64,000 nt of DNA from Mycteria americana (Eukaryota > Chordata > Aves > Ciconiiformes > Ciconiidae). Under the pieces are notes generated by a model that ran no database searches, was not told the origin of the DNA, and worked only from the letters and a program-made list of their open reading frames with translations. Each line of letters starts with the position of its first letter. The first letter of the stretch is position 1. This document shows, in pieces, positions 1 through 13,521 of the stretch. The stretch lies in NCBI RefSeq assembly GCF_035582795.1, contig NC_134366.1, positions 136,610,756-136,674,755 on the forward strand. The letters run 5' to 3'. Position numbers and translations under genes: made by a program.

Positions 1-3000
1 CACCATGTGCAAACGCTAACAATTAATTCTTAAGGAATTCCTGTATGTCTGAGGGCAGGTGGTTACTTGACAGCACTTTCGTAAAAGAAAAACTAAGACT
101 TACATTTTAGTGCACAAATATTAGACTCTCTTGCCACCAAAAAAAAAAAAAAAAGAAAAGAAAAAATTGCTTACACTTTAGAGAAGGATGGAATCAACTG
201 TAAATAATTAGAGAAAAGTGCTGAAAAGCAAAGAATGTTTTTCTCCGTATGATCAGCTAAACAGTCCCCTCTGGTTAAGTTCTGATTGACTGAAGTGCTC
301 ATTGATGAGTAGTTAGTGTTTAAGTTGCTATTTATCAGACACCTTGCCTCCATACTGACGGAATGCATCAAAGCAGCTGTTGTATCTTTCAGCTGCTTCA
401 TCTGTGGCAGCTCACGGACATCACTGCACAACATAAGCTTAATTCTTATTTCAAAGGGAAAATATTTGGTTGATAACCCACAGAATGCTATGTTTAAAGC
501 AAGTGACATCGCCTACTGTGCTGTAACATTACATTGACCTGTATTAGTTGCATCTGTTCTACATTATCTTAGAATGTTCTATTAATCTTTTTTCCTTTTA
601 ATATGTGCACAAGATGGTTGTCACAAAAAGGATTAAAACATACTTGGAGAGACTGCTAGCACAGAAGGGCAAAAAATAAAAGATAACAGTACCAGAAATG
701 AACTCAAGTTGAAATTACTCAAGTTGAAAAATAATGATGTATTTAACTTTTACTGCAAGCTTCTGCAAGGTTTTAAATAATAAGCTATTTCAAAGCGTAT
801 TTACATTAGTTATCAATTACTGGTCAGTACTTGGGCCAGTTTCATGCACAACAAGTAAATTAAATTATTTTAATATCTGGAAGAACCAACTGAAGCAGGG
901 GGGTTTTTTTTAGCAGTTTAGCATATATATTGAAACAATTCATTTGTGTAAGTTTATGTATTGAAATAATTAACATTTTCGACAGTTAAAAAAAATAACA
1001 TTGCTGGATAGGCTACATTTCTCATACAGGAAATACTTGATGCAAAGATGATAGGCTGCCTTGCATGAGTGAAAGTCAAAACTACTTCTGGACACAAGAA
1101 GCAACACATTCGCAGCTTATTAGCCTAAATAAATAATTTATGCTTGCATGGGTGTATAGCAATTCTGTTACAGAATTTGGCTTTTTACTCTGAGATCCCA
1201 GGTTAAGTCACAGGCACGTCACAGGCATCCCACTTTAATTCAAAATGAGGCTTTCAGTGATCAGATAACTGGTGAATCACTTCTTAAAGACAAAACTTAC
1301 CAAGATCCATACAGACTCTGTAAAAAGCTGGAAGCTTGGCAGCCACCGGCCTTGCCATACAAACAACTTTTGCAAAGTATGTCTAACTATGGCAATTAGG
1401 CACAAGCCCAAACAATGCAACCTAGACATCTTTCTGCCTGGTACTCCTGAGGCATGGGCACAGGGTAGGACAGGTACAGGGTAGGACAGGTGAAATTTAG
1501 GTTATTTTCTTGCATACCTTTTAGTCTAGCAAGTAGTCCTGCTAGACTGCTGAACACCGATTACCATACCGTAATAAATACTACTCTAATGTACTGGTTC
1601 TTTTTTCCTTTTTTTTTTTTTTTTAAAGCTTATCATCAAATTTGATAATTAGATCTTAAAATAAAAACATCCGACCCCACACTAAACAACAACTGCCCTT
1701 TCCCTTCCCTTCCTGAAATAATTAATATCTCATATTTGAGGTTTTAAAATCCACAAGCATTTGTAGGATTTGCAATCATTCCTAACAGCAGCTTCTTGTT
1801 TCAAATCTAAATGACAAAACACAGGTAAACCAAGAACACAGCATTTAGAGCCCTGCGTTTACTTGTGCCACCTAATATTCTTTGCTAGTTAAGTCGGGAA
1901 TAAACTGTTGAATGAAACTAAACTGCTTTTGTTGTTCACATCCTTCATCATTCTCCCAGTCCCAACTTATCCTGACATTTAAAACAGCGTTATAGGGATT
2001 TTTAACTGCTGGATTGGCACCTGGGGTATCACTAACATTTCTTTAATCACCTGATGAAATACAGAGCTATGTACACTAGCCATCTCCAGCCAGTGCACAG
2101 TCAGATTTTTCTTTTCTTCAACAATGAGCTAAGAAAACATGCTGGTGTGCTCTAGGCAACTACAGAAGCCTGCAGTTTTGCTCTCTGGAGCTGAATATCT
2201 AAATATCCTACACTTTTTCAGAACATCTTTCCTTCAGCATTTAAGAGAAAAACTCCACAAATCTCACTAAGTTCCATTTGTCGAAGACAACAAAGAAACA
2301 CTTTTAAGAGAGAATCAACTATATAGCCAGAATATCTAAACTGACAAAGTAGAAGTGGATTAAATTTCTTGCTTGGAGATACCTGTGAACAAACGAATCA
2401 ACTACAAGCTTAAAAACAAAACAAAACAAACTTAACAGGAGACAACTGATTGGACTGAATTAAAAAAACCTTCAGAGTACAAAAGCCAATGGTGTTGACA
2501 AAGCACTGCCTTTCTAGACAGAGCAAGTGCTGGAAGGACAAAACTGTAAAAAATATTTACTTTGTATAAAGTGAGCTAGAGCAGCATGTTATTTCTAAAG
2601 GAATTAACTATGGTCTTATGAAAACAGTAGGATGGGTATGCTGTTGATAAACTGGGCCTGTGGACACGCTTACTTGGCAAAATGTAAAGCAACAAAGCAA
2701 AGGATCAGGTTTGATCATTTAAAATGGGTACAAAACTGAAGATACAGAGTCCGGAGGGCACTTGTGGATAACATGCTTAAACAGTCTACATGCTGTTTGG
2801 CAGCCGTAAAAAGGCAAACATGGCCCTGGGGTGTTATCTACAGGGGTATGGTAGATAAATCCGTAGAAGTTATTCTGACATTACATAAAGACTCAGTGAG
2901 ACCTCATTAACTCAAATGCCATTCTGGTCACTACAGTAGAAAAAGATCTCACAGACAATGGAAAGATGTCGCAAAACCAGCTCAAAGAAAATACAGCATT

Positions 3001-3426
3001 TCTAAATTAAGAGTAATAAAAAAAAAGAAAACAGTGAAATATCTCATAACTAAAAGGAAACTTTTTTTTAGTTTAACACACTGATGCAACCACAGGATAT
3101 CCTTAGGTGAAACTGCTGAAGGTACCTTTTTTATTCCATTCTTTCTTGAAAAAGGAAAGAAAATTAGGAGAGGTGGAAACAGAATAGTTTTTTGAGAGTA
3201 ATTAGAAAGCCATCAAGGAAACTGCCTTAAAACATCTTTGTATATTCTGAGTAAGCTCAATTTATGCAAGATTTTATCTTGCGTATCTTGTGATTCAACA
3301 TACAATTCACAGAAATTGCTGACAATTGATGATGCCACACAAGTAGCCTGAATACATTATTTTTGTGGTCAAAATACACCTCAGTGCAGCATGCCTTAAT
3401 TACATAACTGCTGAAGGTTTCCTTAC
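1..3426 (-). other. ARMC1 intron 4 (part)
   Basis: AT-rich intronic DNA between exon 4 and the next exon beyond the left edge. I see no coding exon, RNA gene or recognised transposable element. A 16-base A run lies at 139-154, a poly-T run near 1608-1624, and a two-copy direct repeat of about 16 bases (cagggtaggacaggta) around 1461-1490. Confidence 0.8.
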
Positions 3427-3616
3427 CGAATCATCAAGGCCGTCTATATGCAAAACCACTGTCTTGGCACGCTTATTTGTGCTACCGAGGAAAAACTGCG
3501 CTTTCCGTCGACGATAATTCATCTCATTCACATTGTCCATGTCTGACATGTTGGAAGACTGAAGGAGATCGTACACTTCAGAAGCTAAAAGTTTAGTCTC
3601 TCCCGGTGTAGTGGTC
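3427..3616 (-). CDS. ARMC1: ARMC1 exon 4
   Basis: The exon has 190 bases. The acceptor is ttctttaag|GAC at 3617 and the donor is TCG|gtaagg at 3426. After completing the split Lys it encodes [20 protein letters not shown], an Asn/Met-rich linker, then [20 protein letters not shown] and HIDGLDDS, ending in phase 0. In the family the next residues begin the C-terminal metal-binding-like fold, which is outside the window. The nearest downstream exon must be left of base 1, because nothing resembling it is found at 1-3420. Confidence 0.96.
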
Positions 3617-6600
3617 CTTAAAGAAAAAAGGGATTAAGATTTGTAAATATTTGTTTTTACATTAGTACTGCAAACAGCTGCTGATTATGTCCTTGCAACT
3701 GGAATACTCCACATGCTACAGAAATACAATTATACAGTAGGTACATAACAAAAATTTTAAAAGGGGAGAGGATAAATCAGGTAAAACTATTTCCTTTCCC
3801 ATATTCCAATTTTTATGTCGATCTGTTAATTCTAATATCATTGTAAACAAGTCTGTGTTCTCAAACACCACAAATACAGTTTACATCAGTTTGATAACTT
3901 CAAACAAAACATGGTAGTAGACGCTCAGTACACCGCTGCTACTTTGTTCGTGTTGAACTTTTTTTTTAAACAAATGATCTCCAACTGCCTTGTAATATGT
4001 TTCATTTCCCACTTCCCTTGTTACATAATGAAAATAACTTATCTGTAGAACTGTAATCTTTCCAAATGTTTTCTTCTCCAAAGTTACCGATATCAACAGC
4101 AAAGCAGAATCCCAGATTTTCTTCAAGAATCCAAAGGTTATTTCTGATTAGACTGAAATTTATGATATGAACTATATGATAGCATTTTTTTAGATAGAAA
4201 AAAATGCAGATAATGGACCAAACATATATTAATTTCTTATGATTAATTAAAATTAATTTTAATAAGGTACTAATATAAATTTGTTGTCCAAATTCAGCCC
4301 TGTTTTAATTATGCCAGTGATTTAAAGCTATGTGCAGAAACAAAATTATTACCGCATCAACTTGCAATTAATCTTAAAATTATGAATGACAGCTTTGCTG
4401 CTTTGTTTAGCAAGCAGTAAGTAACAAGTACCTTTAGATTTTTTTTCTTCCATTTGACTTCCTTAATTACCATACATTAAACACATTTTCCATCCTACCA
4501 TATGGACAAGAAGGAACACTGAAGCAAGCATGTTAGGAGTTCTCAACTTGTGGGGGTCCCAGCTAGCCTTTTTTTTTTTTTTTTTTAATTCTCTGCACCT
4601 TGTTTTGAACAGCATCCGTTTGGAGAGGAAAACATGAGTTCTTGAACATATATTCAATTTTAAATACATGCTTATGTTCTGCTTTCTTACAGTGAAAAAA
4701 CCACATGCGTTAATTCACAGAAACAAGTGCTGGGAACTCACAAAGATTTCAACTTCAACCTTCCATAATTTATTAAATAAAGTAATAGAATAGATGATAA
4801 AGCCATGCAAGCTGATGTCTTAAGGTAGTAATAAATTAGCTTGTGCAAAAGTGACGTCTTATCAAGATACTAAGAAATTTACCCACCCATTAGTTTTGGC
4901 AAATTCTTTCAACAACAACAACAACAAAAATCCTGTCTATATCAAGTGATTTACAATAGAGGACTTTTTTTTTTTTGGTAAGTTTAAATACAGTTAACTA
5001 AGCACACTATTGAAAATGTCACTATCCCACCTACAGCACCCACTATGCTGTTGGCAAGAGTTTCTGCTTGAATACAATTGTACTATTGCATCCCAGAGTT
5101 AAAAAAAAAATCAGAAAGACAAATGAGAAATAAAATACACTTAATATTAGCCATAATATATATATGCATGTATATACACATACATACACAAAAGAAAGAT
5201 AATTTAAAGTTATCAATATGTCAGCAAATATAAAATAGGCAAGTGCCTAAAAGGAAAAAATCAACAGTGATCTTTGTATGTTTTGTGCTCCCAACATTAT
5301 AGTTGGCATAGTTCTTGGAAAACTAATGACCTAAGATAAACTGTACTATTGAAACAACCTGTTGATTTGAAAACACAAATTTAAATCTGCGCTTATTTGA
5401 TACGTATTCCAAGATATTCCTAAAACAAGTCTATACAGGTAAATGTTATGCTTATGCACACACACTTAAACAAGCTACTCAGATAATTTCCTGTATTTTT
5501 CCAAATAGAGGATTACTACTATCTACCACTAAGTTACAGATGATAACTCTAGTTACCCCTCTTACATTAAAAAAAAAAAAATCCCAAACACAAGATTTTA
5601 ATCTTATATAAAGATAACCTGTTGCAAAATAAGCAACTGAGTGTGTAATAAGAAGTAGCATGCAACTCAGATACTACACTACAAGGGCAAGAACAACGGA
5701 TGTCACATCAGAATATCAGATTGCAAAACAATCCCCGATAAAGGTATAAACCAGTTTTATTCTGCAGTAATTCAATATTACACTTTCAGCAACTCAGTTA
5801 AAACAAAGATACACAAAATTCCATGCAATGCCTTCTACAATTTTCAGTGTACTCATAAAATGAGTGAATACAAGAGTGCATCAATCTGTTATTCTTTCAT
5901 TAAAGTAATTTATACAACAGCTATAAAAAGAATAGAAACCTTAATATCTTAATATCAGACTAGATACAAGGAAGAATTTTTTTACACTGAGGGTGGTGAA
6001 ACACTGGAACAGGTTGCCCAGAGAGGTGGTAGATGCCCCATCCCTGAAAACATTCAAGGTCAGGTTGGACGGGGCTCTGAGCAACCTGATCCAGTTGAAG
6101 ATGTCCCTGCTCATTGCAGGCGGGTTGCACTGAAGACCTTTAAAGGTCCCTTCCAACCCAAACTATTCTATGATGATTCTATGATCTTTAAGGAAAAAAA
6201 TAACTATCTGAAAGCAAGTATAATAAACCCTCTCTGTTGTAAAACCAAGGTGACGTTCAATGCTGACTCTGTTTCTTTATACACGATATTGGTAACAAAA
6301 AGATAAATACAGTGAAACTACATGTGAAATTAAAACATAGTAGAATAGTGGAAGTTTTTTTAAAAATAAGGATAACACATGGGCTGTGGTTTTGTTGCCT
6401 GAAATGAGAAAAAATTGCAAACCCTCTTAAGAGAAGAGGGTTCTGACGGCACTGACACAGGCCCTGCCAGTACCATCAGAGCAGCAGAAGGGAACTCTTG
6501 ATCATCTTTCCACCACCCCCATTCACACTCTAGTACAGCACTTTATTCACCACTGAAGGTGCAGGTACATACTATAAAGTCGCTATGCAGTTAAGAGATT

Positions 6601-9600
6601 GTTTGAGAACAATCAATCACTGGAACAACCTCCCCAGGGACGTGGCAGAGTCCCCATTGCTGGAGGTTTTCAAGATGCGATTGGACAGGGTGCTAGATAG
6701 GCTCATTAGGTTCCCTTTCCCAGGAAAGGTTGGACCAGATGATCTTTTGAGGTCCCTTCCAACCTGGGCTGTTCTACAATTCTATGGCTAGTGTTCTGCT
6801 ACCCTGCTAGGGAAATGGTAGTCTCTACTTAGAACAGAGTAACAGTTGGTAAGAGTTAGTTACCATCTCTTTCAGAAGTGGTAACATCTTACATTACTTC
6901 AGCAAGATTCAGAAGATGCCTGTCAGAAACCCAATCCTTTAATTTTCACTGTCTTCTTGAATTCCTGTCATCCTAGATTGTTGCCTGTCCTTCCATTACA
7001 TTCACCCAAGGCTGGCTGTAGAAGTAATATGAACACAGAATCCCAGTGACATGTATCCTCTTCTGACAGACAGAGCACAAGAAATAGTTCTTATTTTCTT
7101 CACAGTTAAAAATAACTTTGTAAACATGGTCCAAGTGCTGCAGAGGTTTTATCAGCCTAACAAGACATTTTTTAAAGTTTTAGCTAAACTTGAAGGACAC
7201 GAAAATTACTGGCTACAACTCCAAAGGTGTATGTGATGTGGGTTTAGCATGTATGCTTGGAAAGAACGTGTAAGCAGCATATAGCATTATGGCTATACAA
7301 CCCGCATGTGACTTAAGTACACACACAGCATCATAAATGATAACAGAAGGGCCCTGACAATCTTCCTAGCATAGCTGCATCTGATGTAAAGGTAACATAG
7401 AAAGCTATGTTTCTTCCTTTAGAAAAAGCACAAAGGCTGAGAAAGACTAATATAGTGGATTTTCCCCTTTTGGAGAAAGACAAGATATAAATACATTTAT
7501 AAATATATATATATATATATATATGGGGTGTGTTTTTTATATATATATGTGTGTGTGTGTGCGTGTGTAAAAGACTATACCTTATCCTTTTTAAAGCTAT
7601 ATTTTATGTATATATTTTAAAATAAACATACATGTACATATACATATGTGTACATTACATACACACTCCTATATCAGAGGAAACAGATGCAACCATAACC
7701 CTGCTCAAAGTACAGCAGACCCCGTGCACAAGCACAGAAACTATTACATGCATTTCCACAATGTGGCATACATTGTGCTCTAAAGACACATTAGCCAAAC
7801 AGATAACAAACATACTATAACAGCATTTCATTAGAGTGTTTCTACTAAGTTTATAACCTAGAGACAGGAGGTTTTCAAACTCAAGAGGGTATCTTTCTTT
7901 GCCAGAGATTCAATTACATCCCAGATTCTATCAAAATGAGATTTGTGTCATTTAATTTCAAAAGTCTCACTTCTACAGTGATGCTGCTTTTGCTTGTACT
8001 TGCTCAGTTTGCCCACTACCCACAATAAGACAACAAAGTTGTTACCCATTCATGAAATTTCAAGGCTCTTGATAATCTTTGAACAATCACCTCGACCCCT
8101 GGGAAGGCGATGGAACAAATATGGAAACCACGTGCCTCCAGGCACATGAAGGACAAGAAGGTGACCAGGAATAGTGAGAATAGATTCACAAAGAGGAAGT
8201 CATGCATGACCACCCTTATCGCCTTCTACAATGAAAGGACTGGCTTTGCAGATGAGGGGAGAGCAGTGGATATTGTCTTTTGACATTGTCTCCTATACAA
8301 TCCTTATAGAGAAGCCGATGAAGTATGGACTGGGTGGGCAGATAGCAAGGTGGACTGAAAACTGGCTGGATGGCCAGGCCCAGAAGGTGGTGTCCAGGGC
8401 CATGAAATCTAGCTGGAGGCTAGTATCTAGTGGTGTACCCCATGGGTCAATACTGGGTCCAATCTTGTTCGATATCTTCATTAACAATCTGGATGATGGG
8501 GCAGAGCGGACCCTCAGCAAATCTGCAGATGACATAAAACAGGAAGGAGCAGCTGATGTGCCAGAGGGTTGTGCTGCCATCCAGAGGGACCTCTACAGGC
8601 TGGAGAAATGGGCTGACAGGAACCTCAAGAAGTTCAACAAGGGGAAGTGAAAGCCCTGCCCCTGGGGAGGAACACCCCAAGGCACCAGCTGGGGGCTGAC
8701 CAGCTGGAAAGCAGCTTGGCACAGAAGGACCTGGGGGTCCTGGTGGACACAAAGTTCAACATTAGCCAGCAAGGTGCCCTTGCAGCAAAGAAGGCTAATG
8801 GTATCCTGGGCTGCATTAGGAGGAGCATTGCCAGCAGGTCTGAGGGAGGTGTTCCTGCCCCTCTCCTCAGCACTGGTGAGGCCACACCTGGAGTGCTGTG
8901 TCCAGGTCTGGGCTCCCCAGTACACGAGAGAGAGGGACATGCTAGAGAGAGTCCAACAAAGGGTCAGGAAGATGATTAAGGGGCTGATGAGGAAAGGCTG
9001 AGAGAGCTGGGACTGTTCAGCCTGGAGATAAAAAATCTCAGGGGGATCTCATCAATGTATATAAATACCTGAAGGGAGGGTGCAAAGACGACAGGGCCAG
9101 GCTCTTTTCAGTGGTGCCCAGTGCCAGGACCAGAGGCAATGGGCACAAACTGAAACACAGGAGGTTCCCTCTGAACATCAGGAAACACTTCTTCCCTGTG
9201 AGGGTGACTGAGCACTGACACAGATTGCCCAGAGAAGCTGTGGAGTCTCCATCCTTGGAGATATTCAAAAGCCATCTGGCCATGGTCCTGGGCAATGTGA
9301 TTTAGGCGACCCTGCCTGAGTAGAGGGGTTGGACCAGAGGACCTCCAGAGGTCCTTTCCAACCTCAACCATTCTGTGAGTCTGTGAACACATATTAGAAA
9401 TCGAGAAGTCATTAGGTAAATTCAAACAGCAATGTACATGGAGCATATCCATTTTTATCTACTTGTGGATATCTTTTTTCAGATTAAGAGTACTTTAGAA
9501 GTTAGGCTTTTATGTAAGGACAGCAAAAATGTATTTAATTTTCCTGCCAAATATGTTCCTTATGTATTGTTTGCCAAAGAGTTTTGCATGACAGCTTACA

Positions 9601-12600
9601 TAACTCTAATGCACCTAATAATTTACAAAGACTGAAATATAAGCAGCTAATTTTATTTTGATTTCAGAAATTTCCTGCTCCCATATTTAGACTTACAGTT
9701 CAGTGCTCAGTCGTAAATTGTTTTATCTTAAGGTATCATGAACTAAAGGCAAGGCTAGATGGAAAAGGGGAGGCTTTGTTCTCAAAGTCATTGAACAGTT
9801 TGCCAGTTGGTATTTAAAATGTTTTCACCTTAGCTTATAGCATGATCTTACTAGCCATAGTCATCAAGGAAAAGTAATTGAGCTTATTACACCTTATAAT
9901 AACAATTTAGAAACCGTTAATACAAAACTTAAAAATCCAATAGTTTACTGATTCAAACATGACATTGATTTTAGGAAAACACTGATCCAAGTCTTTGCCC
10001 TCAATCTATAGCATTTTTTTTGGTGATTTTACTTAGCACAAGAATTGTATTCAGTAAATGTAGTAGAGCCAAAAATGGGATCACACAGGAACACCAAAGA
10101 AATATTTTAATCTCAAGTCATTTCACAACATAGATCAAAATGTCAATGTATATAAGCTCACTCAGGAGTTTGTATTTTTACTCCCTCTCAAACAAATCTG
10201 ATGTAGTTCAAGAGTACTCAATTTGTAATCTAGGGACCAATTTCAGCCTTGTACCAATGGACCTTTCTCCCCAGGGTTGCTCAGGAATAAGAGATCCGAA
10301 GACAGACAGACCATTCTCAACTTCTAGCTTTAGAAGGGAGCATTGCTTTACACCTCAGGATACATGGAGAAGAGCCACAGCTCATTCCCTGCACAAGGCT
10401 GAGAAACCTCTGTGAGAAGAGGGCAACTAGAGGTAGATTCTTTCTATCACAGAACAGCGGACTCCCCAAAACTCTGGTAAGATCCAAGCAAGGAAAATGA
10501 TATACAAGAACAGTACATTTGCAGTACACCACCCATACACACGTAATAGACAGTTTTACATACAGATTGTCTGTACTATATATATTTTCAGTATGCATGG
10601 CCCCATAAGGGAGGGGGCATGGCATACAGCCTTACAGCTCATGGGGAAAGGCTGTGTTACAGCCAATCAGAAGAGGTGGACATGCATTGTATGGCTCATC
10701 ACTATGCTCTTGCTCACGAGTACTTGGGAAACCAGCACACAGAAAAATTAGTATTAAGAGCAGGTCTGTAAAAGCAAAGCAAGCTAGCAATGGTGAAGAA
10801 AAGATTAACCCAACCCACAAAACTAAGGAAATAGATCTCAACCTTTTTAAGTCAGTTCAGGTAAAGTTTCCTGTACTGACATCTCAAGGAGTTTACATAC
10901 TATTAGAAAAATAGTACCTTAAAGCACAGATCTTTAAAAAAAACACCACACAATTCAAGTCTAACAAATATGAAGAGTTTGAAGAACAAAAATACCTTCA
11001 TTATTCAAGTTAAGGCTCAGATATTTGGGAAGACCTCAGCTGAATCCCATACTAAATAACCTACTCATAAATTAAAAGTAAAAACAACTCTCAGATTTAA
11101 CTTACAGTCTTACAACAGAAAAATCCTAAGGGAGTCAGTGAATGTAACAAAGGACTGAATGCATCATTTTTTCTTCAAAATACTAGTCTGAGAGACTCCA
11201 GTTCTAGAATGACCCAAGCACCTTTCCAAAAAGTTTGAGAAAACTTATGATCATATAGAAGTAGCTATTTTCACTTGATCCCAATCCTTTTCACATATGC
11301 AAGTACTGTCCCTATAAGGCAGAACTAATATTTTTCCCTAGGATCCTAAGTAGTGGTATTTTCAACCATCATTTTATTTCCATAATGAACCTCATTCAAT
11401 ATAGTAAACATAGTATCCTGTATGACACAAAAAGAGCAAGTAAGAATTTAATGGATTGGCATGAATTCTATCTAAATAAATTTTTGGGTAAATGCAGCTG
11501 TATTAGAAATCTTAAAACATACACTTGGTAGAGATTTATCATTTGATTTAATTATGGTTAAAAAAATGGCTAACAATTGATATTCACATCAACTATGCCT
11601 TAAGACCACTGATGTATGTGTTTCCAGGTGACCAATTTCTTTCAGAGCCCATTCTTCCTATATTTAAAGACAGAAATTGTCTCTAGCAATAACTAAAGGG
11701 AGCAGTAAGCTGCAAAGAATTGCTACATTCTGTAAGGGGGGGGTGGGTGGGAAATCACTAATCCTTGATTCTAGAAGTGAGACACAGTGATTGACATGGT
11801 TTTGATGAAAACTTTGAGCATGAATGACAAGCCTAAAGAAAGAGCATGGTATTAGAGAAAAAGCAATCTGTTTCAAGACAGTTATCTGATCTGGCTGTTT
11901 TTCTGGCTGTTCTGCTCCAGTGCCAGGGCAAGATTCTTTCTTATCTCCAAGAATGCTGCTCTTTCTTGGGAGCTTTCAGTGCATCCCATGATACGGTGGG
12001 CTCACAAGCATATGGCTGCTCTCCTGACTCATTCCAGGCAACAGGCAAGCCATCTGAAAACAACTTGAAAAAGAGCATTACTTCAGCACACACTTTCTCA
12101 CAGTCCCAGGTGCTATTGTCATGCTACCCATTACAGTACACCTCAGTTCCCTCTAGCCCCAAAACACACAGTAAAGACCAGATAATATTATACAGCAGCT
12201 GACAAAAGGATTACCACCTGCTTTCTTAAAAGAAAGAAGTCAAAATCCTCAAGAATATAGACAGCAGGATCCTTATGTTGGCCAACAACAACGTATCAAG
12301 CATAGTAGTGGGTTAACAATAGGAAAAATAATTCATAGGTGTAGAACAGGAAAAACAATAGAACCTGTAGGACTGGGCAAGTTTGAAGTGACACACTGAG
12401 CTGCAGCACTATGAATCTCCAAATCCCAAAACCAAGCAGGTGGACTACTCGATGAACAGCCTGAGTACAGTTGTGTTACGTGACTGCACTCCAATGGTAT
12501 CAACCATACGCTAGCTACGTCACCTTTATTTACTCCAAGGCTGTTGCACCACGGAAACAAGGCAAGGTCAGCCAGACTTTCCTAGAATGCTTTCTAGACC

Positions 12601-13488
12601 TGCAAGATCCCTGCCACTTGGCAAGTCTTCCAGACTCTACTCACACTACTAGCTGTGACAATTTGACCACGAGACAGTAAACTAAGAAAAGTTTGGAATG
12701 GAACAAGGAAACCTGATGTCTTGAAGTTGATTTTGTGCTAAACAAGAGATACCTCACTGAAATTAGGAGTGAGAATTCAATTTCCCAGTGCCACTTCCAG
12801 CTCAATTTAAGTCATATGCCTACTGACCCTTAAAATTTAGAGAAACCCCATGTAAGTGTTGGGATGTTCTGAAGACTGCTGAAAACAAAAACAAAACAAA
12901 AAAACCCACAACCCCCCACAACCTAAATATTAAATACAAGTTGTAAATCTGAGTCAAAATCAGTACGGTACCATTAACTGCTGTAAAATCAGTGACTGTG
13001 ATATAATCTTAAACATTTAGCAAACTGAGTAATTACCCATGCTTAGAACATTTCCCTGATTCATTCTATTGTCCTCTGATCACAAGAAGAAAAGGAACTT
13101 TCAAGAATGGAATAACAGATTTGAACATATGCCATATGTTTTAACGCAGCTATTCATCCAATTTTGTTTAACTCTTGCTATTTATATGCTAAATGGAAGA
13201 TCAACTTTTGATCTTCCACAGCTTGGTATCTACCATATGGACATATTCTCCATCTCAAAAAAAAAAAAAAAAAAATCAAGGCCTGTTACTCAACTAAACT
13301 CAAAAGGCTTCAGAGTAGCATTTGCTAGACAAGAGTCTGCATAACAGACACAAACTCCATGTTGAATTTCACAGTAGCTAGTTCCAACATCTTGCCTGCT
13401 AATGAACAGTAATCATTTAATGCAGTTATATGGCAGAAAAAAATGTTTTTTATATGGCTTCAACAAATTGCATCAGGGTTAAAAAAAC

Positions 13489-13521
<33 letters not shown>

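Noticed and set aside
8293-8940. Minus-strand open frames opposite the CR1 reverse transcriptase
   Set aside because: Antisense shadows of the CR1 ORF2 remnant.
11730-11755. G-rich run (eight G, then TGGGTGGG) as a G-quadruplex control element
   Set aside because: An isolated run in a long intron without other signals; too common to support a claim.
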